DNA from: Ruminococcus flavefaciens
GTDB lineage: Bacteria; Bacillota; Clostridia; Oscillospirales; Ruminococcaceae
Direction of reading: 5' to 3'
Assembly (NCBI GenBank): GCA_002373775.1
Contig: DFJW01000015.1
Coordinates: 1 to 28,284, forward strand
DNA length: 28,284 bases
A program made the position numbers and the translations under genes. Below the pieces are notes generated by a model. It was not told the DNA's origin. It was given only the letters and a program-made list of their open reading frames with translations, and ran no database searches. This document shows positions 1-9,528 of this stretch, in pieces (positions within the stretch are counted from its first letter, which is position 1; every line of letters begins with the position of its first letter).

Positions 1-1
1 T

Positions 2-742
2 GAGGAAATGTATATCACGGAAGAGTTGCATGAACTGCGAGCGTTATCTGATTACGAATTTGACAGCAAGAAGGTTTTCAGCAACTACGAGAACCGAAAG
101 GACGCAGCTGACTTTACAACTTGTATTGAGCAAATGACAAACGAATTCTCAACTTTTATCGAGGACATTATCCGCGTCAAGAAAATCTTTATGTCGTTTG
201 TTGACGAGCTTTGTGACCACAACAGTTATCCGACAACTCAGAAAGTGATTGACACATTTCAAAAATATAGGGGCGTTATTTCAAGCGGAAGTATGTGCAT
301 GGGACACACAGTCATCGAAACGAAAAAAGGTCCCATACTCTGTGAGACTTATCGTTTCACATCGCTGGGAGCCTTTTTGTATTTTGAACTGTTCAAGTGT
401 ATCGAGGAAAAGTTTATGCCTGTCAAGTGCCGCAACTGCGGTCGGTGGTTCATCATGAAGCATACCACCTTCTCCCACTACTGCAAGCGACTGGTCAGCA
501 GCAATCCTCCGAAGACTTGTCGTGATAATGCAATGAGCCACAACTTCAAGGAGAAGATAAAGAGCGATCCTGTGTGGGAGATATACAACCGCGCATACAA
601 GCAGCACTATGCTCGTTATATGAAAAAGAAAATGAGCAAGTCACAGTTCGCTGAGTGGGGCGACTACGCTATCGAACTGCGAACTAAAGCTGCTGACGGC
701 GAGTTGGATATCGAGGAGTATCAGAAATTGATCAGGATATAG
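2..742 (+). CDS. DUF6076-type zinc-finger protein, 5' end outside window
   Basis: The frame is open to the left edge and the first ATG (base 8) has no usable ribosome site, so this is probably the C-terminal part of a longer protein. The visible 244 residues are mostly helical. A likely zinc site is formed by Cys141, Cys144, Cys159 and Cys171 (CxxC, then two spaced Cys) inside an RNCGRWF context, followed by a basic C-terminal tail. This Cys-rich tail resembles the DUF6076 family of Firmicutes, which has no known function; DNA or RNA binding is only a guess. It lies on the same strand as the helicase operon, but a separate promoter starts that operon 230 bases downstream, so the two need not be co-transcribed. 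Confidence 0.6.
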   Translation, partial: EEMYITEELHELRALSDYEFDSKKVFSNYENRKDAADFTTCIEQMTNEFSTFIEDIIRVKKIFMSFVDELCDHNSYPTTQKVIDTFQKYRGVISSGSMCMGHTVIETKKGPILCETYRFTSLGAFLYFELFKCIEEKFMPVKCRNCGRWFIMKHTTFSHYCKRLVSSNPPKTCRDNAMSHNFKEKIKSDPVWEIYNRAYKQHYARYMKKKMSKSQFAEWGDYAIELRTKAADGELDIEEYQKLIRI

Positions 743-971
743 TTACCTAATCAAACAAATGAGATTTAATCCGAATTATTGTGTAAATCAATACGTTCTA
801 TCAAGAAAGCAAATCCACCTCTCGGAAAGGAGTCAAGCAACACATAACAATCATGAAAAGCCACGGAAGTAAGATTTTTATATGTAATTGCACCTATGCA
901 AAAAAATAGTTTGTTTTTGGAACATTCTTTATATCGGCACAGGAATAATTGTAGAAATTCCACGAAATCTG
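743..971. other. Intergenic stretch upstream of the helicase operon
   Basis: This AT-rich spacer holds no convincing gene. A short frame at 853-909 (18 codons) lacks a properly spaced ribosome site and a minus-strand frame at 766-963 has no start context. No terminator with a T-run is visible after the stop at 742. The only clear signal in the gap is the promoter that begins at 972. Confidence 0.5.
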
Positions 972-1000
972 TTGAAATAATGCGGGATTTGTGTTATAAT
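972..1000 (+). promoter_or_regulatory. Sigma-A promoter of the helicase operon
   Basis: TTGAAA at 972-977 and TATAAT at 995-1000 are separated by exactly 17 bases, with an extended -10 TG at 992-993. Transcription should begin near 1007, giving a leader of about 65 bases before the ATG at 1074. Confidence 0.85.
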
Positions 1001-1073
1001 CATAAACAACGAGTGATATTATCCGATTGTGTATACAAAAAATAATAAAGATATCAGCAATCGAGGTGTAGTT

Positions 1074-4000
1074 ATGACAAATTTCGAGAATATAAAGGTA
1101 ATTGTTGGAAGTCAGGTCAACTGTCCTACCTATGGAACCGGAGTTGTTACAGATCTGATTCTTAATAGTTTTGGAAAATACTACATTTCCGTTAAATTCG
1201 AGGATGTTCAGGAAAGGGTATTTCTTCTGGACAGTGCATATACAAATGAACTCATTATTTTTGATGATGAAACAATAAATGATTGTATTAAACAAATACT
1301 TAAACGTCAGCAGAAATTATCATCTATTATAAATACAAAAACAGCCAAACCAAACGATTCAGAGCAAACGATCACAGCACTGGCGGAAGATTTCATGAAT
1401 AAAAAGCATATTGCAACAGAGCTGATTTCACTATATGATGACAGGAACTTCGAGATTGAGCTTTACAGTAAAGCATTCAGCTACCTTGAACGCCTTATAT
1501 ACAAGAATAGTATTTCAGATAAACAAAAAGCCGTGATTGCTGTAGCAATGGCATATATTGCACTAAAAAATTATGACGGTGATCTTCACACTTATATTGA
1601 GATGAAGTATCGGGACTGTACGCCCAACAAAAGTCATTGTTCAAAAAACACACTTCAGAGTGCAGTGTACAGTGCGATTGGAGATTTCAGGAAAGAAGCA
1701 GGGTATTTTGATGTACGTTCATATATTGCCGTTCCGCTTGTAATGTGTTGTGTTCCTCATTACAGAGTCAAGGACCTTTTCAAATTATCTTACGATATAT
1801 ATAAGAAAAAGCTGTTGTATGATGAGGATATCACAGACGATCAGATTATTAACAAGGTTGTGGAAAGCTTCATTGCTCTCAGACGTAAGGAGTTGATCTC
1901 CAATTCTGATATTATAAAGGGAACAAGCTACCTTATGTCAAAATTCACACAGTCCTGCATATACAGCGGATATGGTCTTGACTCGCTTTCTGAAATAGTT
2001 GCCCACTGTATAAGGTTGATAATTTCTCATCTCTCACTTCCGGAGGATTCTTTTGTTGTTGAACCGTATTATAGTGAAGGGTATACATTCTGGACCGAAA
2101 GATTTGATGCTGATAAAAAGGAAAGAGTACGCTATGAGAGTAGCAGAGCAGATTCCCGTCCTTTCCTGAAACTGTCGGATAATACGGTACACCTGATAAC
2201 TGGTAAACACAGTCTGGATGATTGCTATGATCCGAATGATGTCCATATCATAGTGTATAACGGTGACAGCGTCATTGCTGATAAGCTTATAGATGATCCA
2301 AATGCTATAACGTATAATGATGACGATTATGCAATGAGCTGCTATATCATTGCACGTCAGGATATTGCTGTTGCGTCATCTCCTCTGGATAAACTTGGAT
2401 ATCAGATAGTCAGCGGAGACACTGTGATATATGATTCGAAAAGGCGCCTTTACCGTACAGACCTTTTCTTTGATGGCAGAGGAAATGAAATAAAGCCCGG
2501 CAGTAATTATTCCGGAGAGGCATTTGTTATAACCAAAGGATCGCATAGAAACGAGTATGGAGACAGTATAAATGAGATAATGACAAAGAACGGTTACGTC
2601 ATATCTTCTGTAGAACTCAACGACAGAGATGTATTCTATTTTGACAATGAATCCTACATCTTTTTCAAGGTCGCAACTTCAAAGATGATCGGCTATTCCT
2701 CTCCGTGGAGCAGTTTTATATCAAATGAAAATAAGATTTATAGCATATACAGCAATGTTAAAATATTATTTCCAGCATCTTGCGGTAAAAATGACATAGT
2801 CGTAATGATTGATGGTCAGAAGGTCGTTTCGGATCCTGGTACTGGTATTTCCTACATCATCAGTCTTTACTCAAAGGAATATGGCGATAAGATTGTGTAT
2901 ACGATACAAATCAACGGACTTGAAGCCGGTTATCACAATCTGTGCTTATATAATTCCAAAAGCGGCAAGCTGATAAGCGGCGCTGATATGAGTTTTATCG
3001 TTGATTCAGAGCTGAAAAAGACATACGTCGAAAAGGATGATGATTCCGTGACCTTTGTTCTGTCAAGCAGCTTTGTGGAGACACAGCAGCTCAGATTTGA
3101 GTACGGAACATCCCAAAAACAACTCCATGCTTTTGTAAAGAATCTTGGTCACGGTTCACTCGTCATTTATCCGACTAATATCAGTTACAGTGTAACTGGA
3201 GAGAAATGGGCTGATATAGATAAGCCTATCCCATTTTACGAAATTCCAGAAAGCGTTAAATATCTGCTTATATGTGGTCCGTACAATATGAGGGCATATT
3301 ACAATCAGCCGGAAGCTGCTGTAAAAAAACAATACTTGAATCTGGATAAAGAGGATGGCCATAGCACCATATACAGGCTGTATCTTTCCTATCTCAGACA
3401 GATGACCGGTAAAAGAACCGGCAAGGTCTATTTTGAATTTGGAAACCGCTCTAAATATGCAATATTCTCCTATACTCCATATGTTAAGGTTGATAAGAGC
3501 AGATTCTATTACGATGAAGAACGAAAAAAACACATATTTGAGTTTGATTTTACCGGTACAAGCTCAATAAAAGCTGTATTTACAGTCAAAGGTTCATGTG
3601 AGCTTGTAACCGAAAGAGTAATATCGTCAGGTGATGTTATTGCGCTATCTCCGGATGATCTGCCTTCAAAAACAGGAGCGCTCATTATTACTCTGCATAT
3701 GAAGAAGATGAATACGTTGTTTGAGCAGTATCAGGATGAACCATTCTATTATTTCCCGGCATATTATCTTAGAAAGACATTCGTAAGGCTTGACCCTTTC
3801 CCTCCGGATATCACGATCACGGATAAGAATATCACATTCAAATTGATTTTTGAAGGTGCTCCTGCCGTAAGAGCCGAGTTCAGACCTACCGGCTTTTCTA
3901 ACTCACTATTCTCTGCCGAAGCTCATAGCGGCGATGTGATCTCCTTTGATATTTCACACTCTGATGTTACTTCATATACTCTGCTATTGTACAGTGCAAA

Positions 4001-4376
4001 TTCTAAAGATACTGGATATTCAGATGAACCATTTTTTGAATCGAAGCCTTTAAGCCCTCTTTTATGGAAGAGATCCGCGATAACCTCTTTTATATTCGAT
4101 GACGGCTCGTCAAAAAAAACAAGCTTCAGGATATATTTCAAAAGAATCAAGCATATAGGAAAAAAGCACTATCTTATTGCCGACTTATCTGACAAGGTAA
4201 ACCACCCTGTTCAAGATGATCTTGTACTGTCAATCATTAATAACAATCCCCGAAGTTATGAACTGACTATCTATTATCAAAGGGATGGAAAGTTAAAAAA
4301 GCTGCGTCATAAAAACGGGAAGATTATTGCCGGCATCATTATCAATAAAAGGGAGGAATCGAATTGGAGAATCTGA
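1074..4376 (+). CDS. Large protein of unknown function, first gene of DUF1998-helicase operon (DruH-like position)
   Basis: I chose the ATG at 1074 because GAGGTG at 1063-1068 sits 5 bases upstream; an in-frame GTG at 1029 has no ribosome site. The product is 1100 residues. The first 60 residues (GSQVNCPTYGTGVV, then VKFEDVQERVFLLD) look like a small SH3/CarD-like barrel. Residues about 80-330 are predicted helical. The remaining 700 or so alternate short beta strands, suggesting several sandwich domains. I see no Walker motif, nuclease motif, cysteine cluster, signal peptide or membrane span. It overlaps the helicase gene by 13 bases, so the two are translationally coupled and probably work together. 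A large unknown protein before a DUF1998 helicase is the layout of Druantia type III (DruH-DruE). I infer a comparable role but cannot show homology by eye. Confidence 0.75.
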   Translation: MTNFENIKVIVGSQVNCPTYGTGVVTDLILNSFGKYYISVKFEDVQERVFLLDSAYTNELIIFDDETINDCIKQILKRQQKLSSIINTKTAKPNDSEQTITALAEDFMNKKHIATELISLYDDRNFEIELYSKAFSYLERLIYKNSISDKQKAVIAVAMAYIALKNYDGDLHTYIEMKYRDCTPNKSHCSKNTLQSAVYSAIGDFRKEAGYFDVRSYIAVPLVMCCVPHYRVKDLFKLSYDIYKKKLLYDEDITDDQIINKVVESFIALRRKELISNSDIIKGTSYLMSKFTQSCIYSGYGLDSLSEIVAHCIRLIISHLSLPEDSFVVEPYYSEGYTFWTERFDADKKERVRYESSRADSRPFLKLSDNTVHLITGKHSLDDCYDPNDVHIIVYNGDSVIADKLIDDPNAITYNDDDYAMSCYIIARQDIAVASSPLDKLGYQIVSGDTVIYDSKRRLYRTDLFFDGRGNEIKPGSNYSGEAFVITKGSHRNEYGDSINEIMTKNGYVISSVELNDRDVFYFDNESYIFFKVATSKMIGYSSPWSSFISNENKIYSIYSNVKILFPASCGKNDIVVMIDGQKVVSDPGTGISYIISLYSKEYGDKIVYTIQINGLEAGYHNLCLYNSKSGKLISGADMSFIVDSELKKTYVEKDDDSVTFVLSSSFVETQQLRFEYGTSQKQLHAFVKNLGHGSLVIYPTNISYSVTGEKWADIDKPIPFYEIPESVKYLLICGPYNMRAYYNQPEAAVKKQYLNLDKEDGHSTIYRLYLSYLRQMTGKRTGKVYFEFGNRSKYAIFSYTPYVKVDKSRFYYDEERKKHIFEFDFTGTSSIKAVFTVKGSCELVTERVISSGDVIALSPDDLPSKTGALIITLHMKKMNTLFEQYQDEPFYYFPAYYLRKTFVRLDPFPPDITITDKNITFKLIFEGAPAVRAEFRPTGFSNSLFSAEAHSGDVISFDISHSDVTSYTLLLYSANSKDTGYSDEPFFESKPLSPLLWKRSAITSFIFDDGSSKKTSFRIYFKRIKHIGKKHYLIADLSDKVNHPVQDDLVLSIINNNPRSYELTIYYQRDGKLKKLRHKNGKIIAGIIINKREESNWRI

Positions 4377-7300
4377 TTGAACAAACCAATTTTATAAAAG
4401 ATAAGTTTTCGCGTTATCTCAGATCAACTTTTGACATCAGAGACAATACATATAAAAATTTATATTCTCAACGACTGGATGAGCTTGAATCAAAACTATA
4501 CAAAGGTCCGTATCTCGCGTCGACGCTTCCTTTTGAGCCGGCTAAAACACTGAATGAACTTATTTCCGAAGGCACTTTTGAGAATGATTTCAGTAATATA
4601 GGGGGGAAGGATCCTGAAAAGGACGACTATCTCGATTTTAACAGACCCTGCTACGCTCATCAGATAAAGGCGTTCGACAGGCTGCGCAACGGACATAATA
4701 TAGTTGTTACTACCGGTACAGGTTCTGGAAAAACCGAGTGTTTTATGTTTCCAATAATCAATGAGCTTATCAGAGAGTATAATTCCGGCAGCAGAGAGCC
4801 CGGAGTTCGGGCTATATTCCTTTTCCCACTGAATGCTCTTGTATATGACCAGATAGACAGACTCAGAGGCTTATTGCAGAACTGTCCTGAACTGAAATTC
4901 GGATTCTACACCGGCAGAACTCCGGAGGACGAACAGTCTAAGGAGGGCAAAAGGCTGCTCGGTCTATACCGCCAGAAATACGGTGAGCCTGCCCAAAACG
5001 AGATCCTTACCCGTGAGAAAATGCGCGCCGAACCGCCTCAGATACTTTTCACCAACTATTCAATGCTGGAGTACCTGCTTATCAGGCCATCTGACAGCAG
5101 CCTTATCTCAGCAGAAGCGCTTAAAAATCTGAAATTCATTGTTCTTGATGAAGCACACATTTACAGAGGTGCCCTTGGAATCGAGATAGCTCTTCTACTG
5201 CGAAGATTGCAGGGCACTGCCCACAGGATGCCGCAGTTTGTCCTTACAAGTGCTACACTTGGAAGAGGTAGGGAGGATCTTCCGCAGATCATAGATTTTG
5301 CTTCCAAGCTTACATCTGTTCACTTTGAAGCAGACGATATCATATTCGGGATCCGGCACAACAATACAGTTCCGGAGGAATATTCCATAGCTCCGGCAGA
5401 CTGCATCGGACTGCTCAGATCAATGGATGAACCGATCGCTTTCAGACCGATATACGAAAAGTATCGACAGTACAGCGACAGTCTTAGTATAGAAGCAAAT
5501 CTGTATGAGCTGCTGAGCCGTGATGCAAATGTTAAAATGCTGTTTCACCTTACAAAGAATGTGGGAGCATTTATTGATGTAATGAGGAATATGTCCGGCT
5601 TTGATGTGCGCTCCCTTACAGCACTTGTGGAACTTATATCGAAGGCGAAATCCTGTGATTCCAAATTTCCGATAAAGCTCTATGACATAAAGTATCATAT
5701 GTTTATGAAAGCCCCTGACGGCGCTTTTGTAACGATAGGTCAGAACAAAGATCTGTCACTAACAGTTGTTAATCAGATAGAAGGATTCAAAGCTTTCAAA
5801 ATTGGAATATGCCAGAACTGTAAAGTTCCTTACATTATGGGTATAACCGAAAATAATATCCTCTGCATAGACGACGAGATAGACATTGATGAATCCTATG
5901 CTGACAAAGCAAAACGGCTCGAATACTATCTCATCGCCGAATGTCTTACTGAAGAAGAAATAAGAGATCTTGACAACGATCCAAGTTTTGAGAAATACTA
6001 TATATGCACAAAATGCGGATATCTTCGCAAGGCAAGCTCGGCTATATCCAAATCAGATTGTGAGCATTTTGATGCTTTCAGGACGGTGATTTACAAGTTC
6101 AAAGGAAAAAACGAATTTGAAGCTGATGACGATGATATTATTACCAATAATATCCACCGATGTCCGATATGCGATCATAGATCAAATACAGGCGGCGTAA
6201 TTATGGGATTCCATGTCGGTAAGGACAGAGCTACATCAATTATTGCACAGATACTCTATGATTCAATGGAATATCCTACAAAAAAAGAAAAGGCAAGCGA
6301 ATTCGCATTGTTCGACACAGAGGATAAAACTATAAAGCTGCGAAAGCAGTTCCTTGCTTTTTCGGATTCAAGACAGCAGGCTGCATTTTTCTCGAAATTT
6401 CTCAACTCAAACAATGACAGATTCCTGAAAAAGGCTATGATATGGAGCTTGTTAAAGCAGAACGGTCACAACAGGATTCCATATTTGTCACTTGTATCTC
6501 AACTGAATGACCTGTTCAGAAAAAAACTCTTCTATACTGATGAAGAAGCTATAAAGCACGCTAAAGCAGCTGCACTCTGGGAGCTGCTCCTTGTGGATGG
6601 CCGAAACAGCGGTGAAGGTATAGGTCTGTTTGCATTCAAGCTTGATCTTGAACGCGGTCATTATATTAAGGATTCGGAATTGGAAGCTGCTCTAAAAGGC
6701 AAGGGCTTTGGCAATGTTACTGCTGCACAGTTCAGGGATATCACCTCTCAGGTGTTTACTGTTTTCAGAATGGCTCCCTCAATTGAATATGAAGCATTGG
6801 CTACTGACAACTATGAGGAAAAAAAGGAACTTTTAGGCTATCGTCAGAGAAATACCTATATTTCCTTGCAGGAGACAAAAAAGAAAAAAGGCGAAAAGCC
6901 TATGTATTATCCTGTAAAGTCATTTTTGCCTGTTGAGGATGATACAGATAAAAAAAGCGCCTCAAACAATGTCGTTAAGTATGTGATGAAGACGCTCGGA
7001 TATGACATAAACAAAGCTAAGGATTTTCTCAGAATAGTTTTTGAGCTTGCAAAGAACGAAGGGGTTCTTGTGCCAAATACTGACCGGAACTACCCGAATA
7101 CCTATCTGATACGAGCATCCGATTACAGTATCTACAGCTACAAGCAGCTTAAATTTTTCAAATGCCGGAAATGCAACAAGCTTACCCTTTACAACGTGAA
7201 CTCGCAATGCACATCCGCAGATTGTGACGGAGAGCTTGCTGAGTGTGATGTTGACAATGATCCTGTATACAAGAACAACTATTACCGCAGCGAGTATATG

Positions 7301-9526
7301 ACAAGACCGGTAGAAAGGCTTAGCTGCCGTGAGCATACTGCACAGATCAATGCTGATGAAGCTAAGGCGATCCAGGACGATTTCAAAAGCGAGAATGGAA
7401 AGACAAACTTTATCAGCTGCTCGACCACCTTTGAAATGGGAATAGACTTAGGAGGACTGAATACCGTATTTATGCGGAATGTTCCTCCGACGCCGGCAAA
7501 TTACGCACAGCGTGCAGGACGAGCCGGCAGACGCGCTGAAACATCGGCTTTTATTCTTACTTTTTGCAGCTCTACATCTCACGATTACACTTATTTTTCA
7601 GAACCTCAGGAAATGATACGGGGACTTGTAAAACCGCCTTATTTTGTTATTGACAATGATAAAATAATTATGCGCCATATAACAGCCACCGCTTTGGCAG
7701 CGTATTTCCGTGAGCCCGAATATCAGTCTGATTTTGATACAGTTGAGCATTATCTCAATGAGGACGTCACATCCAAATTCCTTGCATATCTGAGAAGCCG
7801 ACCGGTATCGCTCGGTACGACCATAGATGAATATGTCCTCAGAACACCTGATCTGAAAGAGAAATATGGCGCATTCAAGTGGATAGATTTCCTCGGATCA
7901 TCAGAAAATGCACTTTTGTCAATGCGTGATGGACTAAAAAACCTCATCACTCTTTACAAGGACGCTCGTGAGTTTGCGTCCCAACAGCACCAGTGGAGTC
8001 TCTGCAAGTCCTACGATGAGGCGCTGAAGCGTCTTAATACACGCAATTCGCTGATAACATATTTTACCAAGTACAATGTTATTCCCGGATATGGCTTCCC
8101 AGTGGATAATGTCGAGCTTTATATCTACGACTATGCCAAGCAGGATATGAGCGATGATTACAACCTCTCCAGAGATCTCTCTGTAGCTATTTCTGAATAT
8201 GCTCCGGGTTCAGAGGTCATCGTAGATGAGAAGAAGTATACATCCAGATACCTTTTCCTTCCGCATAACGGCTATTCTCTTCCAACCACCTACTACTGCG
8301 AGTGTGATAAATGCCATACCATCAACACAAGTCCTGACAAAAACAAGTTCGTTCCGGGGTGTAGCTGCAAATACTGTAAAACTGCACTGGACACATCTTC
8401 AATGAAGGTCAAGAGCTTTATCACGCCCATTTTCGGATTCGTTGCCGATAGAAAAAACAGGGAAACAAAAAGAATGAAGCCCTTTAAAACATATGCCGGA
8501 GATATACACTATATCGGCGATTCGTTATCAGAATCAAGCGAGCTGAACAGTGTAGTTGAAGTGACTGAGCATCAGAATGAGGAGCTGCTTGTGCTGAACG
8601 AGAACAGATTCTTTTTCTGTCCTTCGTGTGGTTATACTGATCTTGACAAGAAAAATATGCTATCCTCAAAAACTATGGAACATCCTGAATACCGGGGGAA
8701 AAAATGCACGGCTTGCAATGAAAAGCTGAATCTCATTCACCTCGGACATTCATACAGAACTGACATAATACAGATAGGTTTTAATAACACTCCGGAAATG
8801 TATGATCAGGATACTGCTGTATCAGTCCTGTTTGCAATACTTGAAGGTATAAGTATGACTTACGATATAGAGCGCAATGATATAAGCGGTCTGATTTATC
8901 GCGTTAATCCTGCAAAGCCGTATGCTCTCATATTGTTTGATACAGTATCAGGCGGTGCAGGCCATGTTAAGCGGCTTAAATATGATAATTCGCTTATGGA
9001 AGTGCTGACTAATGCTCTGAAAAAGGTATCACAGGATTGCTGTGCGGAGGATACTTCCTGTTACAATTGCCTGAGGACATACAACAATCAGCGGATCCAT
9101 AATCACATCAAACGTGGACTTGCAAAGCAAGCCCTTAAAAAGATAATACATCTGATACAGGATAACAATCTGCATTACAGACTGTCCGCACCATCATTCG
9201 ATTTTTCAAATGTCGATCCTGATATCGTATTCGATTCCGGACTTATTGATGATGAATCCTCACTGAATGAATTAAAAGTTCTGTTTGATGAGCTTGAGCG
9301 GTGTAAAGCACCAATGCCGAGCGGATTTGCATACACTCTTTCAGCAGATGATGAAAAGAGTATTGAAAATGCCGATTTTGCGTGGGAAGATAAGAATATA
9401 CTCCTGTTTACAATTGAAAACAGAGAATCATACGAAAAACTTGTGAACAGTCAGAACACTTTCAAGTGTTATCTGCTGACTGATTCTTTTGATTATGTTT
9501 CATTTACTGCGGAGGTCAATAAATAA
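4364..9526 (+). CDS. DEAD/DEAH-box SF2 helicase with C-terminal DUF1998 region (DruE-like)
   Basis: The start is TTG at 4364, 7 bases after GGGAGG (4351-4356). The 1720-aa product carries Walker A GTGSGKT at 118-124, DEAH at 262-265 followed by the IYRG context typical of DUF1998 helicases, TSAT at 295-298, and motif VI QRAGRAGRR at 1049-1057. Cys pairs near 483, 548, 600, 934, 1312 and 1419 suggest several zinc ribbons. The C-terminal DUF1998 signature includes DTVSGGAGHVKRL from 1526 and a CYNCLRTY cluster near 1568. Related proteins are the repair helicase MrfA/YprA (much shorter) and the defence helicases DruE and DrmA/DrmB. The size, the coupling to a large unknown upstream gene and the NERD helicase that follows favour anti-phage defence over housekeeping repair. 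The helicase assignment is firm; the defence role is inference. Confidence 0.93.
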   Translation: MENLIEQTNFIKDKFSRYLRSTFDIRDNTYKNLYSQRLDELESKLYKGPYLASTLPFEPAKTLNELISEGTFENDFSNIGGKDPEKDDYLDFNRPCYAHQIKAFDRLRNGHNIVVTTGTGSGKTECFMFPIINELIREYNSGSREPGVRAIFLFPLNALVYDQIDRLRGLLQNCPELKFGFYTGRTPEDEQSKEGKRLLGLYRQKYGEPAQNEILTREKMRAEPPQILFTNYSMLEYLLIRPSDSSLISAEALKNLKFIVLDEAHIYRGALGIEIALLLRRLQGTAHRMPQFVLTSATLGRGREDLPQIIDFASKLTSVHFEADDIIFGIRHNNTVPEEYSIAPADCIGLLRSMDEPIAFRPIYEKYRQYSDSLSIEANLYELLSRDANVKMLFHLTKNVGAFIDVMRNMSGFDVRSLTALVELISKAKSCDSKFPIKLYDIKYHMFMKAPDGAFVTIGQNKDLSLTVVNQIEGFKAFKIGICQNCKVPYIMGITENNILCIDDEIDIDESYADKAKRLEYYLIAECLTEEEIRDLDNDPSFEKYYICTKCGYLRKASSAISKSDCEHFDAFRTVIYKFKGKNEFEADDDDIITNNIHRCPICDHRSNTGGVIMGFHVGKDRATSIIAQILYDSMEYPTKKEKASEFALFDTEDKTIKLRKQFLAFSDSRQQAAFFSKFLNSNNDRFLKKAMIWSLLKQNGHNRIPYLSLVSQLNDLFRKKLFYTDEEAIKHAKAAALWELLLVDGRNSGEGIGLFAFKLDLERGHYIKDSELEAALKGKGFGNVTAAQFRDITSQVFTVFRMAPSIEYEALATDNYEEKKELLGYRQRNTYISLQETKKKKGEKPMYYPVKSFLPVEDDTDKKSASNNVVKYVMKTLGYDINKAKDFLRIVFELAKNEGVLVPNTDRNYPNTYLIRASDYSIYSYKQLKFFKCRKCNKLTLYNVNSQCTSADCDGELAECDVDNDPVYKNNYYRSEYMTRPVERLSCREHTAQINADEAKAIQDDFKSENGKTNFISCSTTFEMGIDLGGLNTVFMRNVPPTPANYAQRAGRAGRRAETSAFILTFCSSTSHDYTYFSEPQEMIRGLVKPPYFVIDNDKIIMRHITATALAAYFREPEYQSDFDTVEHYLNEDVTSKFLAYLRSRPVSLGTTIDEYVLRTPDLKEKYGAFKWIDFLGSSENALLSMRDGLKNLITLYKDAREFASQQHQWSLCKSYDEALKRLNTRNSLITYFTKYNVIPGYGFPVDNVELYIYDYAKQDMSDDYNLSRDLSVAISEYAPGSEVIVDEKKYTSRYLFLPHNGYSLPTTYYCECDKCHTINTSPDKNKFVPGCSCKYCKTALDTSSMKVKSFITPIFGFVADRKNRETKRMKPFKTYAGDIHYIGDSLSESSELNSVVEVTEHQNEELLVLNENRFFFCPSCGYTDLDKKNMLSSKTMEHPEYRGKKCTACNEKLNLIHLGHSYRTDIIQIGFNNTPEMYDQDTAVSVLFAILEGISMTYDIERNDISGLIYRVNPAKPYALILFDTVSGGAGHVKRLKYDNSLMEVLTNALKKVSQDCCAEDTSCYNCLRTYNNQRIHNHIKRGLAKQALKKIIHLIQDNNLHYRLSAPSFDFSNVDPDIVFDSGLIDDESSLNELKVLFDELERCKAPMPSGFAYTLSADDEKSIENADFAWEDKNILLFTIENRESYEKLVNSQNTFKCYLLTDSFDYVSFTAEVNK

Positions 9527-9528
9527 CT

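Noticed and set aside
853..909. Small plus-strand frame MKSHGSKIFICNCTYAKK
   Set aside because: The nearest AAAGGAG is about 17 bases from the ATG, too far, and nothing supports a peptide gene.
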